From a bacterium (GTDB lineage: Bacteria > Cyanobacteriota > Sericytochromatia > S15B-MN24 > VGJW01), in NCBI GenBank assembly GCA_021790035.1, contig JAJYIO010000236.1, positions 1-5,159 on the forward strand: a stretch of DNA of 5,159 nt. The letters are read 5' to 3'. Made by a program: the position numbers and the translations under genes. Each line of letters begins with the position of its first letter. Position 1 is the stretch's first letter. Under the pieces are notes generated by a model that was given only the letters and a program-made list of their open reading frames with translations, had not been told where the DNA came from and searched no databases. Below are positions 1 through 5,157 of this stretch, in pieces.

Positions 1-1
1 G

Positions 2-517
2 CGGTGGCGGATTGCCGCGGCGTCCGTCGTGCCGATCATGATTCTGGGCTGCTCGCTGGGGGCCGTGCCTGCGACGGATCCCTTCGCCGGACTCCTCTCG
101 ACCGATGGGGGGACGGCGCAAGCCAACCTGGCGGTCCCCGGACCATCGGCCCAGGTGACGCCGATCCCGCACACGACTGCGACCCCGGGTATCACCCCCA
201 CGCCTGCCGGCAGCGGTGCGACTGCGGCCCCGGGTATCACCCCCACGCCTGCCGGCAGCGGTGCGACTGCGACCCCGGGTATCACCCCCACGCCTGCCGG
301 CGGCGGTGCGACTGCGACCCCGGGTATCACCCCCACGCCTGCCGGCGGCGGTGCGACCGCGACCCCGGGTATCACCCCCACGCCCGCCAGCACCCCGAGG
401 CCCACCCCCACCCCGGTCCCCACGGCGTCACCCCAGGGCCAGGCCTCGCTCGCCGTCGGTAGCACGCTTCCCGACACCCAGTCTCCGCTGCAGCAACTCC
501 TTTCACACCAGCCCTGA
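2..517 (+). CDS. Pro/Thr-repeat lipoprotein, 5' end cut by window edge
   Basis: The frame is open from the left edge (171 codons visible plus TGA). The first visible residues, RWR followed by a hydrophobic stretch and then I-L-G-C at codons 14-17 (Cys codon 50-52), form a signal peptide with a lipobox, so the mature protein should be a membrane-anchored lipoprotein beginning at that Cys. Because the RWR n-region is already visible, the true start is probably only a few codons to the left; the GTG at 29 would delete the n-region and is unlikely. After about 40 residues come five 15-residue units of the form ATATPGITPTPAGSG (residues 58-132), then a PTPTPVPT stretch and a short tail ending LLSHQP. 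No enzymatic domain is visible. The Pro/Thr region is probably an extended, flexible stalk or linker, but function is unknown. The TPR gene follows on the same strand about 150 bases downstream, so the two could be cotranscribed. Overlapping open frames here lack a lipobox and are taken as shadows. Confidence 0.72.
   Translation, partial: RWRIAAASVVPIMILGCSLGAVPATDPFAGLLSTDGGTAQANLAVPGPSAQVTPIPHTTATPGITPTPAGSGATAAPGITPTPAGSGATATPGITPTPAGGGATATPGITPTPAGGGATATPGITPTPASTPRPTPTPVPTASPQGQASLAVGSTLPDTQSPLQQLLSHQP
173..397 (+). repeat. Coding minisatellite, five 45-bp units
   Basis: Units begin at 173, 218, 263, 308 and 353. Each is exactly 15 codons, so copy-number change keeps the frame. Units 3 and 4 are identical. 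Units 1 and 2 differ from them at only one or a few bases, and unit 5 degenerates at its 3' end (AGC ACC CCG in place of GGC GGC GGT). Synonymous positions are conserved too, which points to recent expansion by slippage or unequal recombination rather than protein-level selection alone. Confidence 0.93.
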
Positions 518-669
518 CCGTCACCGACGACGAAGCGCCAGCCGTTTCGCGGAGGGCGGCCTTCTCGGGGAATCTTCGCGTTGCAGGCCGGGAAGGTTTG
601 ATCCATCGGGGCGCCGGGTATCTGGAGAAGGGGCCGGGCGAGGCCGGTGGAGAGGGCAAGACGCCCCAG

Positions 670-1788
670 ATGGCGAGGGTTGACAGCGAGTTCCGGGCGG
701 CCGTGCTGGGCAGCACCGCCCCGAGGAATGCCGCGCGCCAGGCCGTTTCCGCTGGCGAGCCACGGCCATTCATCTTTCACGACACGCGTTCCCTCACGCG
801 CGGCGTCAAGAGCTCGATGCGCTGGTCGCAGACGCGTCCGGGCCAGGACGAGTCGGGCCGAGGCCTGGGCGGCGACCACCTGGATCTCTCGGGCCAGGGC
901 AAATCCGGCTCGCGCACCGCGGGCGATCCGCGACTGGCGGATGCTCACGAGACCCTGACCGATGTCCTTGCGGAGCTGTCCCGCCGGGGCCTGGGCGAGC
1001 ATCCCCGTGCCCGCGCCCTGGCGCACCTCCGGGATACGCTTTCGGGGCCGGGGTCATCGGGACGACCCGCGCCGACATCAGCACCGGGTTCATGGCAGTC
1101 CGTCCGCGACGAGGCCGCGGATCTCTGGGAGGCGGTCCTGGCCACGATCCGCTCCCCTGCGGGGCGTGTCGCGCACAAGAAGGAGCTCCTGGCCCGAGCG
1201 CAGCAGGCCGGTGGCAGGGGCGATCTTGCCGGCGAGCGACGGTTACTGCGGCGCGTCCTGGTCGGCGATCCCAGCGATGCGACGGCGCATGCTCGGCTCG
1301 GGCGCTTGCACCTGGATGCCGGCCAGCTCGCCGAGGCCGAGCCCCATCTGGGAGCGGCCGCCGCGGCCCGGCCCAAGGAACCAGCAGCTCACATCGCCCT
1401 GGGCGAGCTCCACTACCGGCGCCAGGATCCCGAAGCTGCGATCGCGTCTTTCGGCAGGGCCTTGCGGCTCAACCCGGATCATTCCGATGCCAACGCCTGG
1501 CTGGGCATCCTCGCCTATGATGCCCAGCGTCCCGTCGAGGCCCAGCGGTTCCTCGAGCGCGCCATCGCCCTTGACTCCAACAATTCCGTCGCTCGCTACT
1601 ATCTGGCGCAGCTGAGTCTGGCCAACGGAGATACGCTCCGGGCGGACTTTCAGCTCTCGGTTTTCCGTCGCCTCGAGCCCACGGCGCAGCTGGATCCATT
1701 GTCCAGCGCGGCCGACTCGCTGGCGTCCGGCCGCCCCGGCAAGGGCTACAGTGGCTGGCAGATGCCACGTCGTGCAGCCGCGCACTAG
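670..1788 (+). CDS. Tetratricopeptide-repeat protein, five TPR units
   Basis: This 372-residue protein is read from ATG 670. No signal peptide or membrane segment is visible, so it is probably cytoplasmic. Residues 1 to about 90 are hydrophilic, Gly/Arg/Ser-rich and probably disordered. Residues about 95-165 form predicted helices (ADAHETLTDVLAELSRRGL and a later DEAADLWEAVLATI stretch). Five contiguous 34-residue TPR units follow: 170-203, 204-237, 238-271, 272-305 and 306-339. They show the usual W/L-G-Y/H and A-F/L-A-P spacing, for example HIALGELHYRRQDPEAAIASF and LRLNPDH. A 33-residue Gly/Ser tail follows. TPR arrays bind partner proteins; the partner is unknown. The frame stays open upstream to a TTG at 598, but that codon has no properly spaced ribosome site, whereas GGAGAGGG at 649-656 lies 13 bases before ATG 670, slightly far. 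The stop TAG (1786-1788) sits inside the CTAG at the left end of the inverted-repeat element. Confidence 0.8.
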   Translation: MARVDSEFRAAVLGSTAPRNAARQAVSAGEPRPFIFHDTRSLTRGVKSSMRWSQTRPGQDESGRGLGGDHLDLSGQGKSGSRTAGDPRLADAHETLTDVLAELSRRGLGEHPRARALAHLRDTLSGPGSSGRPAPTSAPGSWQSVRDEAADLWEAVLATIRSPAGRVAHKKELLARAQQAGGRGDLAGERRLLRRVLVGDPSDATAHARLGRLHLDAGQLAEAEPHLGAAAAARPKEPAAHIALGELHYRRQDPEAAIASFGRALRLNPDHSDANAWLGILAYDAQRPVEAQRFLERAIALDSNNSVARYYLAQLSLANGDTLRADFQLSVFRRLEPTAQLDPLSSAADSLASGRPGKGYSGWQMPRRAAAH

Positions 1789-1802
1789 CCTGGACTATTC
1801 AT
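1785..1802 (+). repeat. Left terminal inverted repeat
   Basis: CTAGCCTGGACTATTCAT, the inverted partner of 1951-1968 with mismatches only at positions 11 and 18. It contains the TAG stop codon of the upstream TPR gene. Confidence 0.8.
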
Positions 1803-1950
1803 GACCCGCTACTCGACCGTCGCATCTCGGCCCGCCTGCTTCGTTGCACCGCGGTCCGTCGGTCCTCACGTACTGTTCAAGTACGCTGCGTCCCTCGGGC
1901 CTTGTGCGTCTCGCATCCGGACCGATCTGCTCGGTCTCGCTACGCGAGCC

Positions 1951-1968
1951 GTGAATAATCCAGGCTAG
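1951..1968 (-). repeat. Right terminal inverted repeat
   Basis: GTGAATAATCCAGGCTAG on the plus strand. Its reverse complement matches the left terminal repeat at 16 of 18 bases, including the outer CTAG. Confidence 0.8.
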
Positions 1969-2135
1969 CGGACTTTCGGCTCGAAGGCAGCGGCCCGGTT
2001 GCGAAACATGGCGACCGAGCAGAGGGATGCCTTCAAACTGAAGACTGGCTGATGGTTCGGCCAGGGCCTCGAAGGCCCAAGGGGCTGGCTCGGGTGCAGG
2101 CGGGATCCGGTGGGCGTCAGGTCGGCTAGCCGCGT

Positions 2136-2164
2136 GCCGGCTGACCCCGCACGTGCCAGCCGGC
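2136..2164 (+). repeat. 8-bp G+C-rich hairpin in the motA leader
   Basis: GCCGGCTG (2136-2143) is perfectly complementary to CAGCCGGC (2157-2164) across 13 bases. It ends 40 bases before the motA start. It could affect motA mRNA stability or attenuation, or mark the 3' end of an upstream transcript. No T run follows. Confidence 0.45.
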
Positions 2165-2191
2165 CCTTCAATGGGTAAGAAGGTCCGAGAA

Positions 2192-2197
2192 GAGAGG
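2192..2197 (+). promoter_or_regulatory. Ribosome binding site that sets the motA GTG start
   Basis: GAGAGG lies 7 bases before GTG 2205 but 16 bases before the in-frame ATG at 2214. This favours the GTG start. Confidence 0.65.
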
Positions 2198-2204
2198 CAA
2201 GCCC

Positions 2205-3038
2205 GTGTCGTCCATGTTTGGTCTGGTCGTCCTGACGATTTTCCTTCTGATCGTCTTGGCGTTGCAGGGCGGCGACATGGCGGCGCTCTGGTCTCCCCAC
2301 GCGGCGCTGATGGTTATCGGCGGCACCTTCACGGCCACCTTGATGTCCTTTCCGGCCGGGATGGTCCTGCGGTTCCCGCGATTGTTCTGGGAGGCCGTGA
2401 GGCCGCCCAAGCTCGAGCTCCCGGTCATCGTCGCCACGCTGGTCAAGCTTGCCGACAAGCTGCGAGCTGCGGGCATCGGCGGGATCCAGAAGGACATCCA
2501 GGGCCTCGACGATCCGTTCCTCAAGCGCGGCATGCAGTACATTGCCGAGGGCTTCGACTCCCAGGAGATCCAGGATCTGCTGGAGGCCGAGATGCTGGCC
2601 ATCCGCGGTCGACATCGGACCAACATCTCGGTCTTCGAATCCCTCGGTGGCTTCGCGCCCACGATGGGGATCCTCGGGACGGTGGTGTCGATGATCTCGG
2701 TCCTTGGCAACCTCGAGCGCCCCGACCAGCTGGGCCCCGAGATCGCCACCGCGATGGTCGCGACGCTGTATGGCGTCGGGTCCGCCAACTTGATCTTCCT
2801 GCCCATCGCCACCAAGCTTCGCAAGCTCTCCGAGGAGGAGCTCCGGATCCGCTGGGTCATGGTCGAGGTCGTTCTGGCGTTGCAGGCGGGAGCGCATCCC
2901 CGGCTCATCCGGGAGCGCCTCAAGGTTTCCCTGCCTCCGTCCACGCGCAAGATGATCCAGGACCTCAAGGGGCGGCGGCGCCGGGCGGCCCCGGCCGAGG
3001 AGGCCGAGGTCGCGGTGCCGCAGTACGAGGAAGGTTAA
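2205..3038 (+). CDS. motA: Flagellar motor stator protein MotA
   Basis: This 277-residue inner-membrane protein forms the ring of the ion-driven stator that pushes the flagellar rotor; its partner is MotB. TM1 is about residues 5-23, TM2 about 30-52, TM3 about 146-168 and TM4 about 178-202, with a large cytoplasmic loop between TM2 and TM3, as in the MotA/TolQ/ExbB family. The TM3 block GGFAPTMGILGTVVSMISVL carries Pro152 and the TM4 block ANLIFLPIATKLR carries Pro200. These correspond to E. coli Pro173 and Pro222, which act in coupling ion flow to torque. In the loop, Arg87 aligns with E. coli Arg90, but the position of E. coli Glu98 is Gln95 here. The C-terminal tail is basic (KGRRRRAA) and then acidic. 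The GTG start is chosen from the Shine-Dalgarno position. motB begins 18 bases after the stop, so the two form an operon. Length is close to the family norm. Confidence 0.95.
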   Translation: MSSMFGLVVLTIFLLIVLALQGGDMAALWSPHAALMVIGGTFTATLMSFPAGMVLRFPRLFWEAVRPPKLELPVIVATLVKLADKLRAAGIGGIQKDIQGLDDPFLKRGMQYIAEGFDSQEIQDLLEAEMLAIRGRHRTNISVFESLGGFAPTMGILGTVVSMISVLGNLERPDQLGPEIATAMVATLYGVGSANLIFLPIATKLRKLSEEELRIRWVMVEVVLALQAGAHPRLIRERLKVSLPPSTRKMIQDLKGRRRRAAPAEEAEVAVPQYEEG

Positions 3039-3056
3039 GGGCGCGACGGGGAGAAC

Positions 3057-3881
3057 ATGAGCGCGAAGGAATGGCGCCTCCAGCGCGAGGGGGAGGAAGA
3101 CAACGCGTCCAGCGATTCGCATCGCTGGCTCGTCACCTATGCCGACATGATCACGCTGCTCATGGTCTTCTTCGTGGTCATGTACGCCCTGTCGAGCCGG
3201 ATCTCGAATGCCAACTTCACCAAGCTCACGCATTCGTTGAGCCAGTCGCTCAATCCCAAGAAGCAAAAGGGAATAGACATCTTCGCCCAGGCCCCGACCA
3301 CCAAGCCGACGACCCAGATGCAGGAGGCCCAGATGCGGGTCAAGCAGGCGATCGCCAAGTTCGACGGGCGATCCCAGGTCAAGGTGGATCTCGAGCCGCG
3401 CGGGCTGGTCATCAGCCTCTTCGACACCGCCTTCTTCAAGCCCAACACCGACGACATCACGCCGCAGATGGCCCGGGCTCTGTACAAGATCGCATCCGGC
3501 ATCGCCACGATGTCCAACGCCATCAGCATCGAAGGCCACACGGACAACACCCCCACGGCCAAGGGGGCGTTCTCGTCCAACTGGGACCTCGCGGCGCGCC
3601 GGGCGGTCAAGGTCGTGGAGTTCCTGGTCGACAAGTGCCACATCAAGCCCCAGCGCCTGTCGGCGACGACCTACGCCCAGTATCGCCCGCTTTTTCCCAA
3701 TGACACCCCCGAGCACCGGGCGATGAACCGGAGGGTCGACATCGTGCTCTCCAGCAAGGGCCCGCAGCCGGCCATCACGCCGACACCGACGCCGCTCAAC
3801 CAGCTTGCTCCGGGCAGCCCGCCGCCCAACGCCTTCCAGAACCCCTTCAGCGGCCAGATCGCCAATCCGTTCGGCGGCTGA
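3057..3881 (+). CDS. motB: Flagellar motor stator protein MotB
   Basis: This 274-residue protein pairs with MotA and anchors the stator to peptidoglycan. A short charged N-terminus precedes one membrane helix (about residues 25-46, WLVTYADMITLLMVFFVVMYALS) containing Asp30, the counterpart of the ion-carrying Asp32 of E. coli. A linker with a plug-like segment follows (about 47-110). The OmpA-like peptidoglycan-binding domain spans about 115-233, with GHTDNTP (160-166), SNWDLAARRA (174-183) and NRRVDIVL (224-231). The YAD motif resembles proton-type MotB more than sodium-type PomB, but the ion cannot be assigned with confidence. Residues 240-274 form an unusual Pro/Thr/Asn tail beginning ITPTPTP. 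GGGGAG (3048-3053) precedes the ATG with a short 3-base spacer, and the start fits the family N-terminus. The gene converges on the minus-strand RCK gene, with 37 bases between the two stop codons. Confidence 0.96.
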   Translation: MSAKEWRLQREGEEDNASSDSHRWLVTYADMITLLMVFFVVMYALSSRISNANFTKLTHSLSQSLNPKKQKGIDIFAQAPTTKPTTQMQEAQMRVKQAIAKFDGRSQVKVDLEPRGLVISLFDTAFFKPNTDDITPQMARALYKIASGIATMSNAISIEGHTDNTPTAKGAFSSNWDLAARRAVKVVEFLVDKCHIKPQRLSATTYAQYRPLFPNDTPEHRAMNRRVDIVLSSKGPQPAITPTPTPLNQLAPGSPPPNAFQNPFSGQIANPFGG

Positions 3882-3909
3882 CGCCCTGCCCCCCCCCGTG
3901 CAAACCCGG

Positions 3910-3970
3910 GACCGAGGTCTAGCGGGTTGCTGGTGCCTTCTCTCCGATGAGCACGTGCTTGACCTCGGTC
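3910..3970. repeat. 10-bp inverted repeat at the junction of convergent genes
   Basis: GACCGAGGTC (3910-3919) and GACCTCGGTC (3961-3970) are perfect reverse complements separated by 41 bases. They span the stop and last codons of the minus-strand RCK gene. A second 10-base palindrome, AGCACGTGCT (3950-3959), lies inside the loop. The structure could help end or insulate the converging transcripts, but there is no T tract and a stem of this length is not rare by chance in a window this size. Confidence 0.35.
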
Positions 3971-4596
3971 TGGTGGCCGCTGCGCGTGACCGCGATGATC
4001 TCGTCACCCGCCATCAGGATCGTATTGCCCGTCGGGACCTGGACCGCACCCTGACGCAGGATCGACACCAGGATCGTTTCCGGGGGCAACTCGAGGCCGG
4101 AGATCGCTCGCCCGACCGAGGGGGAGTCCGCCGAGAGCGTGGCCTCGACCATGATGAGATGGCCGTGCTGCATGGTCAGGTAGTGGACCATGCTCTTGGG
4201 ATTGATTTCCTGGTCGATCATGTTGGCCACGGCCGCGGTGACGTTGATGAGGGCGTCGACGCCCATCGAGCGGAACAGCTCCTCGTTGCGCGGATCGTTG
4301 ATGCGGGCGATCGTGCGATTGACCTTGAAGATCTCCTTGGCGATCTGGCAGACGACCAGGTTGTCCTGATCGCGGCCCGCCACCGACACCACGCAATCGG
4401 CGCGGTTGCAGCCCGCCTCGGCCAAGAGGCGGGGGCTCGTGCCGTCGCCCGTCTGCACCATGACGTCGAAGTGGTCGGCGATCTGCTCGCAGACCCGCAG
4501 GTCCTTCTCGATGACCGAGACCTCGTGCCCCTCGGCCAGGAGCGTCCGGACCAGGTGGTATCCGATCTTCCCGCCGCCGACGACCAGGATGTACAC
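3919..4596 (-). CDS. TrkA-family K+ uptake regulator, RCK_N plus RCK_C (CeoC-like)
   Basis: This 225-residue cytoplasmic protein would gate a Trk/Ktr-type K+ transporter by binding NAD(H) or ATP. The RCK_N Rossmann domain (about 1-125) opens with MYILVVGGGKIG, giving the GxGxxG loop at Gly7, Gly9 and Gly12. Acidic Glu30 ends the second strand (VSVIEKD). The GDGT motif is at 50-53, and IARINDPRNEELF at 96-108 is the conserved inter-subunit segment. RCK_C covers about 145-217, including LPPETILVSILRQGAVQVPTG and AGDEIIAV. Length matches single-RCK TrkA proteins. From memory it resembles mycobacterial CeoC. GTG 4596 is the only good start, with GAAGGG 7 bases before it. It lies 59 bases downstream of the RCK_N-only gene and is probably cotranscribed and co-assembled with it. 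No TrkH/KtrB membrane subunit is present in the window. Confidence 0.9.
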   Translation of the reverse strand: MYILVVGGGKIGYHLVRTLLAEGHEVSVIEKDLRVCEQIADHFDVMVQTGDGTSPRLLAEAGCNRADCVVSVAGRDQDNLVVCQIAKEIFKVNRTIARINDPRNEELFRSMGVDALINVTAAVANMIDQEINPKSMVHYLTMQHGHLIMVEATLSADSPSVGRAISGLELPPETILVSILRQGAVQVPTGNTILMAGDEIIAVTRSGHQTEVKHVLIGEKAPATR

Positions 4597-4603
4597 GACT
4601 AGA

Positions 4604-4609
4604 CCCTTC
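4604..4609 (-). promoter_or_regulatory. Ribosome binding site that sets the GTG start of the second RCK gene
   Basis: GAAGGG on the minus strand (within GGGAGAAGGG) sits 7 bases upstream of GTG 4596. This supports that start over longer in-frame extensions, which run through unrelated sequence. Confidence 0.6.
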
Positions 4610-4655
4610 TCCCTCTGGACTTTCCAGCCATACTCGCCGATGCCTTCAAGGTGGC

Positions 4656-5060
4656 TCAGCAGCCCTTCGAGAGGATCATATCGCCGATCTCGCGGGCCGC
4701 GTCGGCGGTGGGGCTGATGGGCTCGATGCCGAAGCGCTGGTAAAGATCGACGAGCACCGGATCCTCGATGCGCGCGATGACACGGGGAACCTTGAGCTGG
4801 GTCTTGGCCACCAGAGCCGACATGATGTTCGTGTTGGGGTCGCGGGCTACCGCGACGAAGCAGCTCGCTTCGCGGACGCGGGCCCGCGTCAGGACGTCCC
4901 GATCGATGCCCAGGCCCATCACCATGAGGCCCTTGAATTCCTGGCCGAGATTCTCGAGGTTGTGGCGATCGGGGTCGATCACTGCGACCTCCTGGCCTTC
5001 TCCCTCGAGCTGGAGCGCCAGATGGGAGCCCATCTGGCCTACGCCGAAAATGACGATCAT
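4656..5060 (-). CDS. TrkA-family RCK_N-only protein (CeoB-like), RCK_C absent
   Basis: This 134-residue protein consists of a single nucleotide-binding RCK_N domain. MIVIFGVGQMG provides the GxGxxG loop (Gly6, Gly8, Gly11). Asp29 ends the second strand (VAVIDPD). GLGIDRDVL (49-57) replaces the usual GDAT motif, and the same G-x-G-x-D-R-D-V-L form is found, from memory, in mycobacterial CeoB. VPRVIARIEDP and LYQRFGIEPISPT complete the fold. The protein stops about where RCK_C would begin, whereas the family is usually about 215-225 residues, so the ligand-sensing C-terminal domain is missing. The 59 bases before the next gene are too short to hide it in another frame. The ATG start has AAGGA (5068-5072) 7 bases upstream. 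It is the first gene of the pair and presumably mixes with the downstream full-length RCK protein in one gating ring. Confidence 0.88.
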   Translation of the reverse strand: MIVIFGVGQMGSHLALQLEGEGQEVAVIDPDRHNLENLGQEFKGLMVMGLGIDRDVLTRARVREASCFVAVARDPNTNIMSALVAKTQLKVPRVIARIEDPVLVDLYQRFGIEPISPTADAAREIGDMILSKGC

Positions 5061-5103
5061 GTACCGATCCTTTGCGTGGCGTGGCCCTCCACGTCAGGCC
5101 GTG

Positions 5104-5109
5104 ATTATA
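5104..5109 (-). promoter_or_regulatory. Perfect -10 hexamer upstream of the RCK gene pair
   Basis: TATAAT on the minus strand lies 43 bases before ATG 5060, so the transcript would have a leader of roughly 35-40 bases. It stands out in G+C-rich surroundings. No good -35 hexamer is found 16-18 bases further upstream, so the promoter may be weak, activator-dependent or use another sigma factor. Confidence 0.5.
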
Positions 5110-5115
5110 CCTCCG

Positions 5116-5157
5116 CTTGCACACGCGGGGCGCGTCGGAGTATCTTGAGCCGCCATG
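5116..5157 (+). promoter_or_regulatory. Possible divergent promoter and start codon at the right edge
   Basis: TTGCAC (5116-5121) and TATCTT (5141-5146) resemble -35 and -10 boxes, with a long 19-base spacer. An ATG follows at 5155-5157, about where transcription would begin and with no Shine-Dalgarno sequence before it. It could be the first codon of a divergent, nearly leaderless gene, but only five bases of it are visible. Confidence 0.2.

Larger units (their letters stand above)
1785..1968. mobile_element. MITE-like non-coding element with 18-bp terminal inverted repeats
   Basis: The left end (1785-1802) and right end (1951-1968) are inverted repeats matching at 16 of 18 positions, and both terminate in CTAG. 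The interior of about 150 bases has no plausible gene. It is rich in palindromes: CGTACT/AGTACG around a 5-base loop (1869-1885), ACCGA/TCGGT (1921-1935), CTCGC/GCGAG around TAC (1936-1948), and GGCCCG at 1829-1834 able to pair with CGGGCC at 1896-1901. Size, terminal repeats and lack of coding capacity fit a miniature transposable element moved in trans. CTAG could be a palindromic target-site duplication (element proper 1789-1964) or the outer part of the repeats. Four-base target duplications occur in IS5- and IS1380-type elements, but the transposase family is only a guess. The alternative is a folded intergenic repeat of REP type. Confidence 0.68.
1969..2204 (+). other. Leader upstream of motA, no gene seen, several short hairpins
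   Basis: Together with the inverted-repeat element this makes a gap of about 416 bases between the TPR gene and motA. No convincing gene, tRNA or clear promoter is visible. I found no good sigma-70, sigma-28 or sigma-54 match. Perfect short stems occur at 2031-2043 (CTTCA/TGAAG, loop AAC), 2064-2078 (GGGCCT/AGGCCC, loop CGA) and 2136-2164 (GCCGGCTG/CAGCCGGC, 13-base loop). A 10-base palindrome, CGGCTAGCCG, lies at 2122-2131. None is followed by a T tract, so they are not ordinary intrinsic terminators. The motA promoter presumably lies here or inside the element. Confidence 0.5.

Noticed and set aside
173..397. Regular repeats that might suggest a CRISPR array
   Set aside because: The units are directly tandem with no spacers, lie inside a coding frame and are not palindromic.
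598..624. TTGATC, 15 bases, TATCTG as a promoter for the TPR gene
   Set aside because: The spacer is too short and both boxes are weak matches.
598..669. TTG 598 as the start of the TPR gene
   Set aside because: The GGGAAGG before it ends only one base from the TTG, too close for a ribosome site. The added 24 residues are Gly-rich without recognisable features. It remains possible.
4..683. Alternative plus-strand frames across the 45-bp repeats (4-462 and 216-683)
   Set aside because: All frames stay open because the repeat unit is a multiple of three and lacks stops. Only the frame ending at 517 has a signal peptide and lipobox.
1969..2052. Short 27-codon frame after the element (reads RTFGSKAAARLRNM...), possibly a remnant of an interrupted TPR C-terminus
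   Set aside because: Removing the element with or without CTAG does not join it to the TPR gene in this frame, because either a stop or a frameshift results. No family is recognised on either strand.
2153..3703. Plus-strand 516-codon frame overlapping motA and motB
   Set aside because: It is a different frame from both stator genes and has a composition typical of a shadow, with no membrane segments or motifs.
1965..4007. Very long open frame (680 codons) on the minus strand across motA and motB
   Set aside because: The protein is Arg/Gly/Asp-rich low-complexity sequence with no domain, and motAB on the other strand is unmistakable. Long antisense frames are expected in G+C-rich genes.
4597..5124. 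Upstream in-frame extension of the second RCK gene, giving a 401-residue protein
   Set aside because: The extension reads the first RCK gene in the wrong frame. The Rossmann strand begins at the GTG at 4596, which has its own ribosome site.
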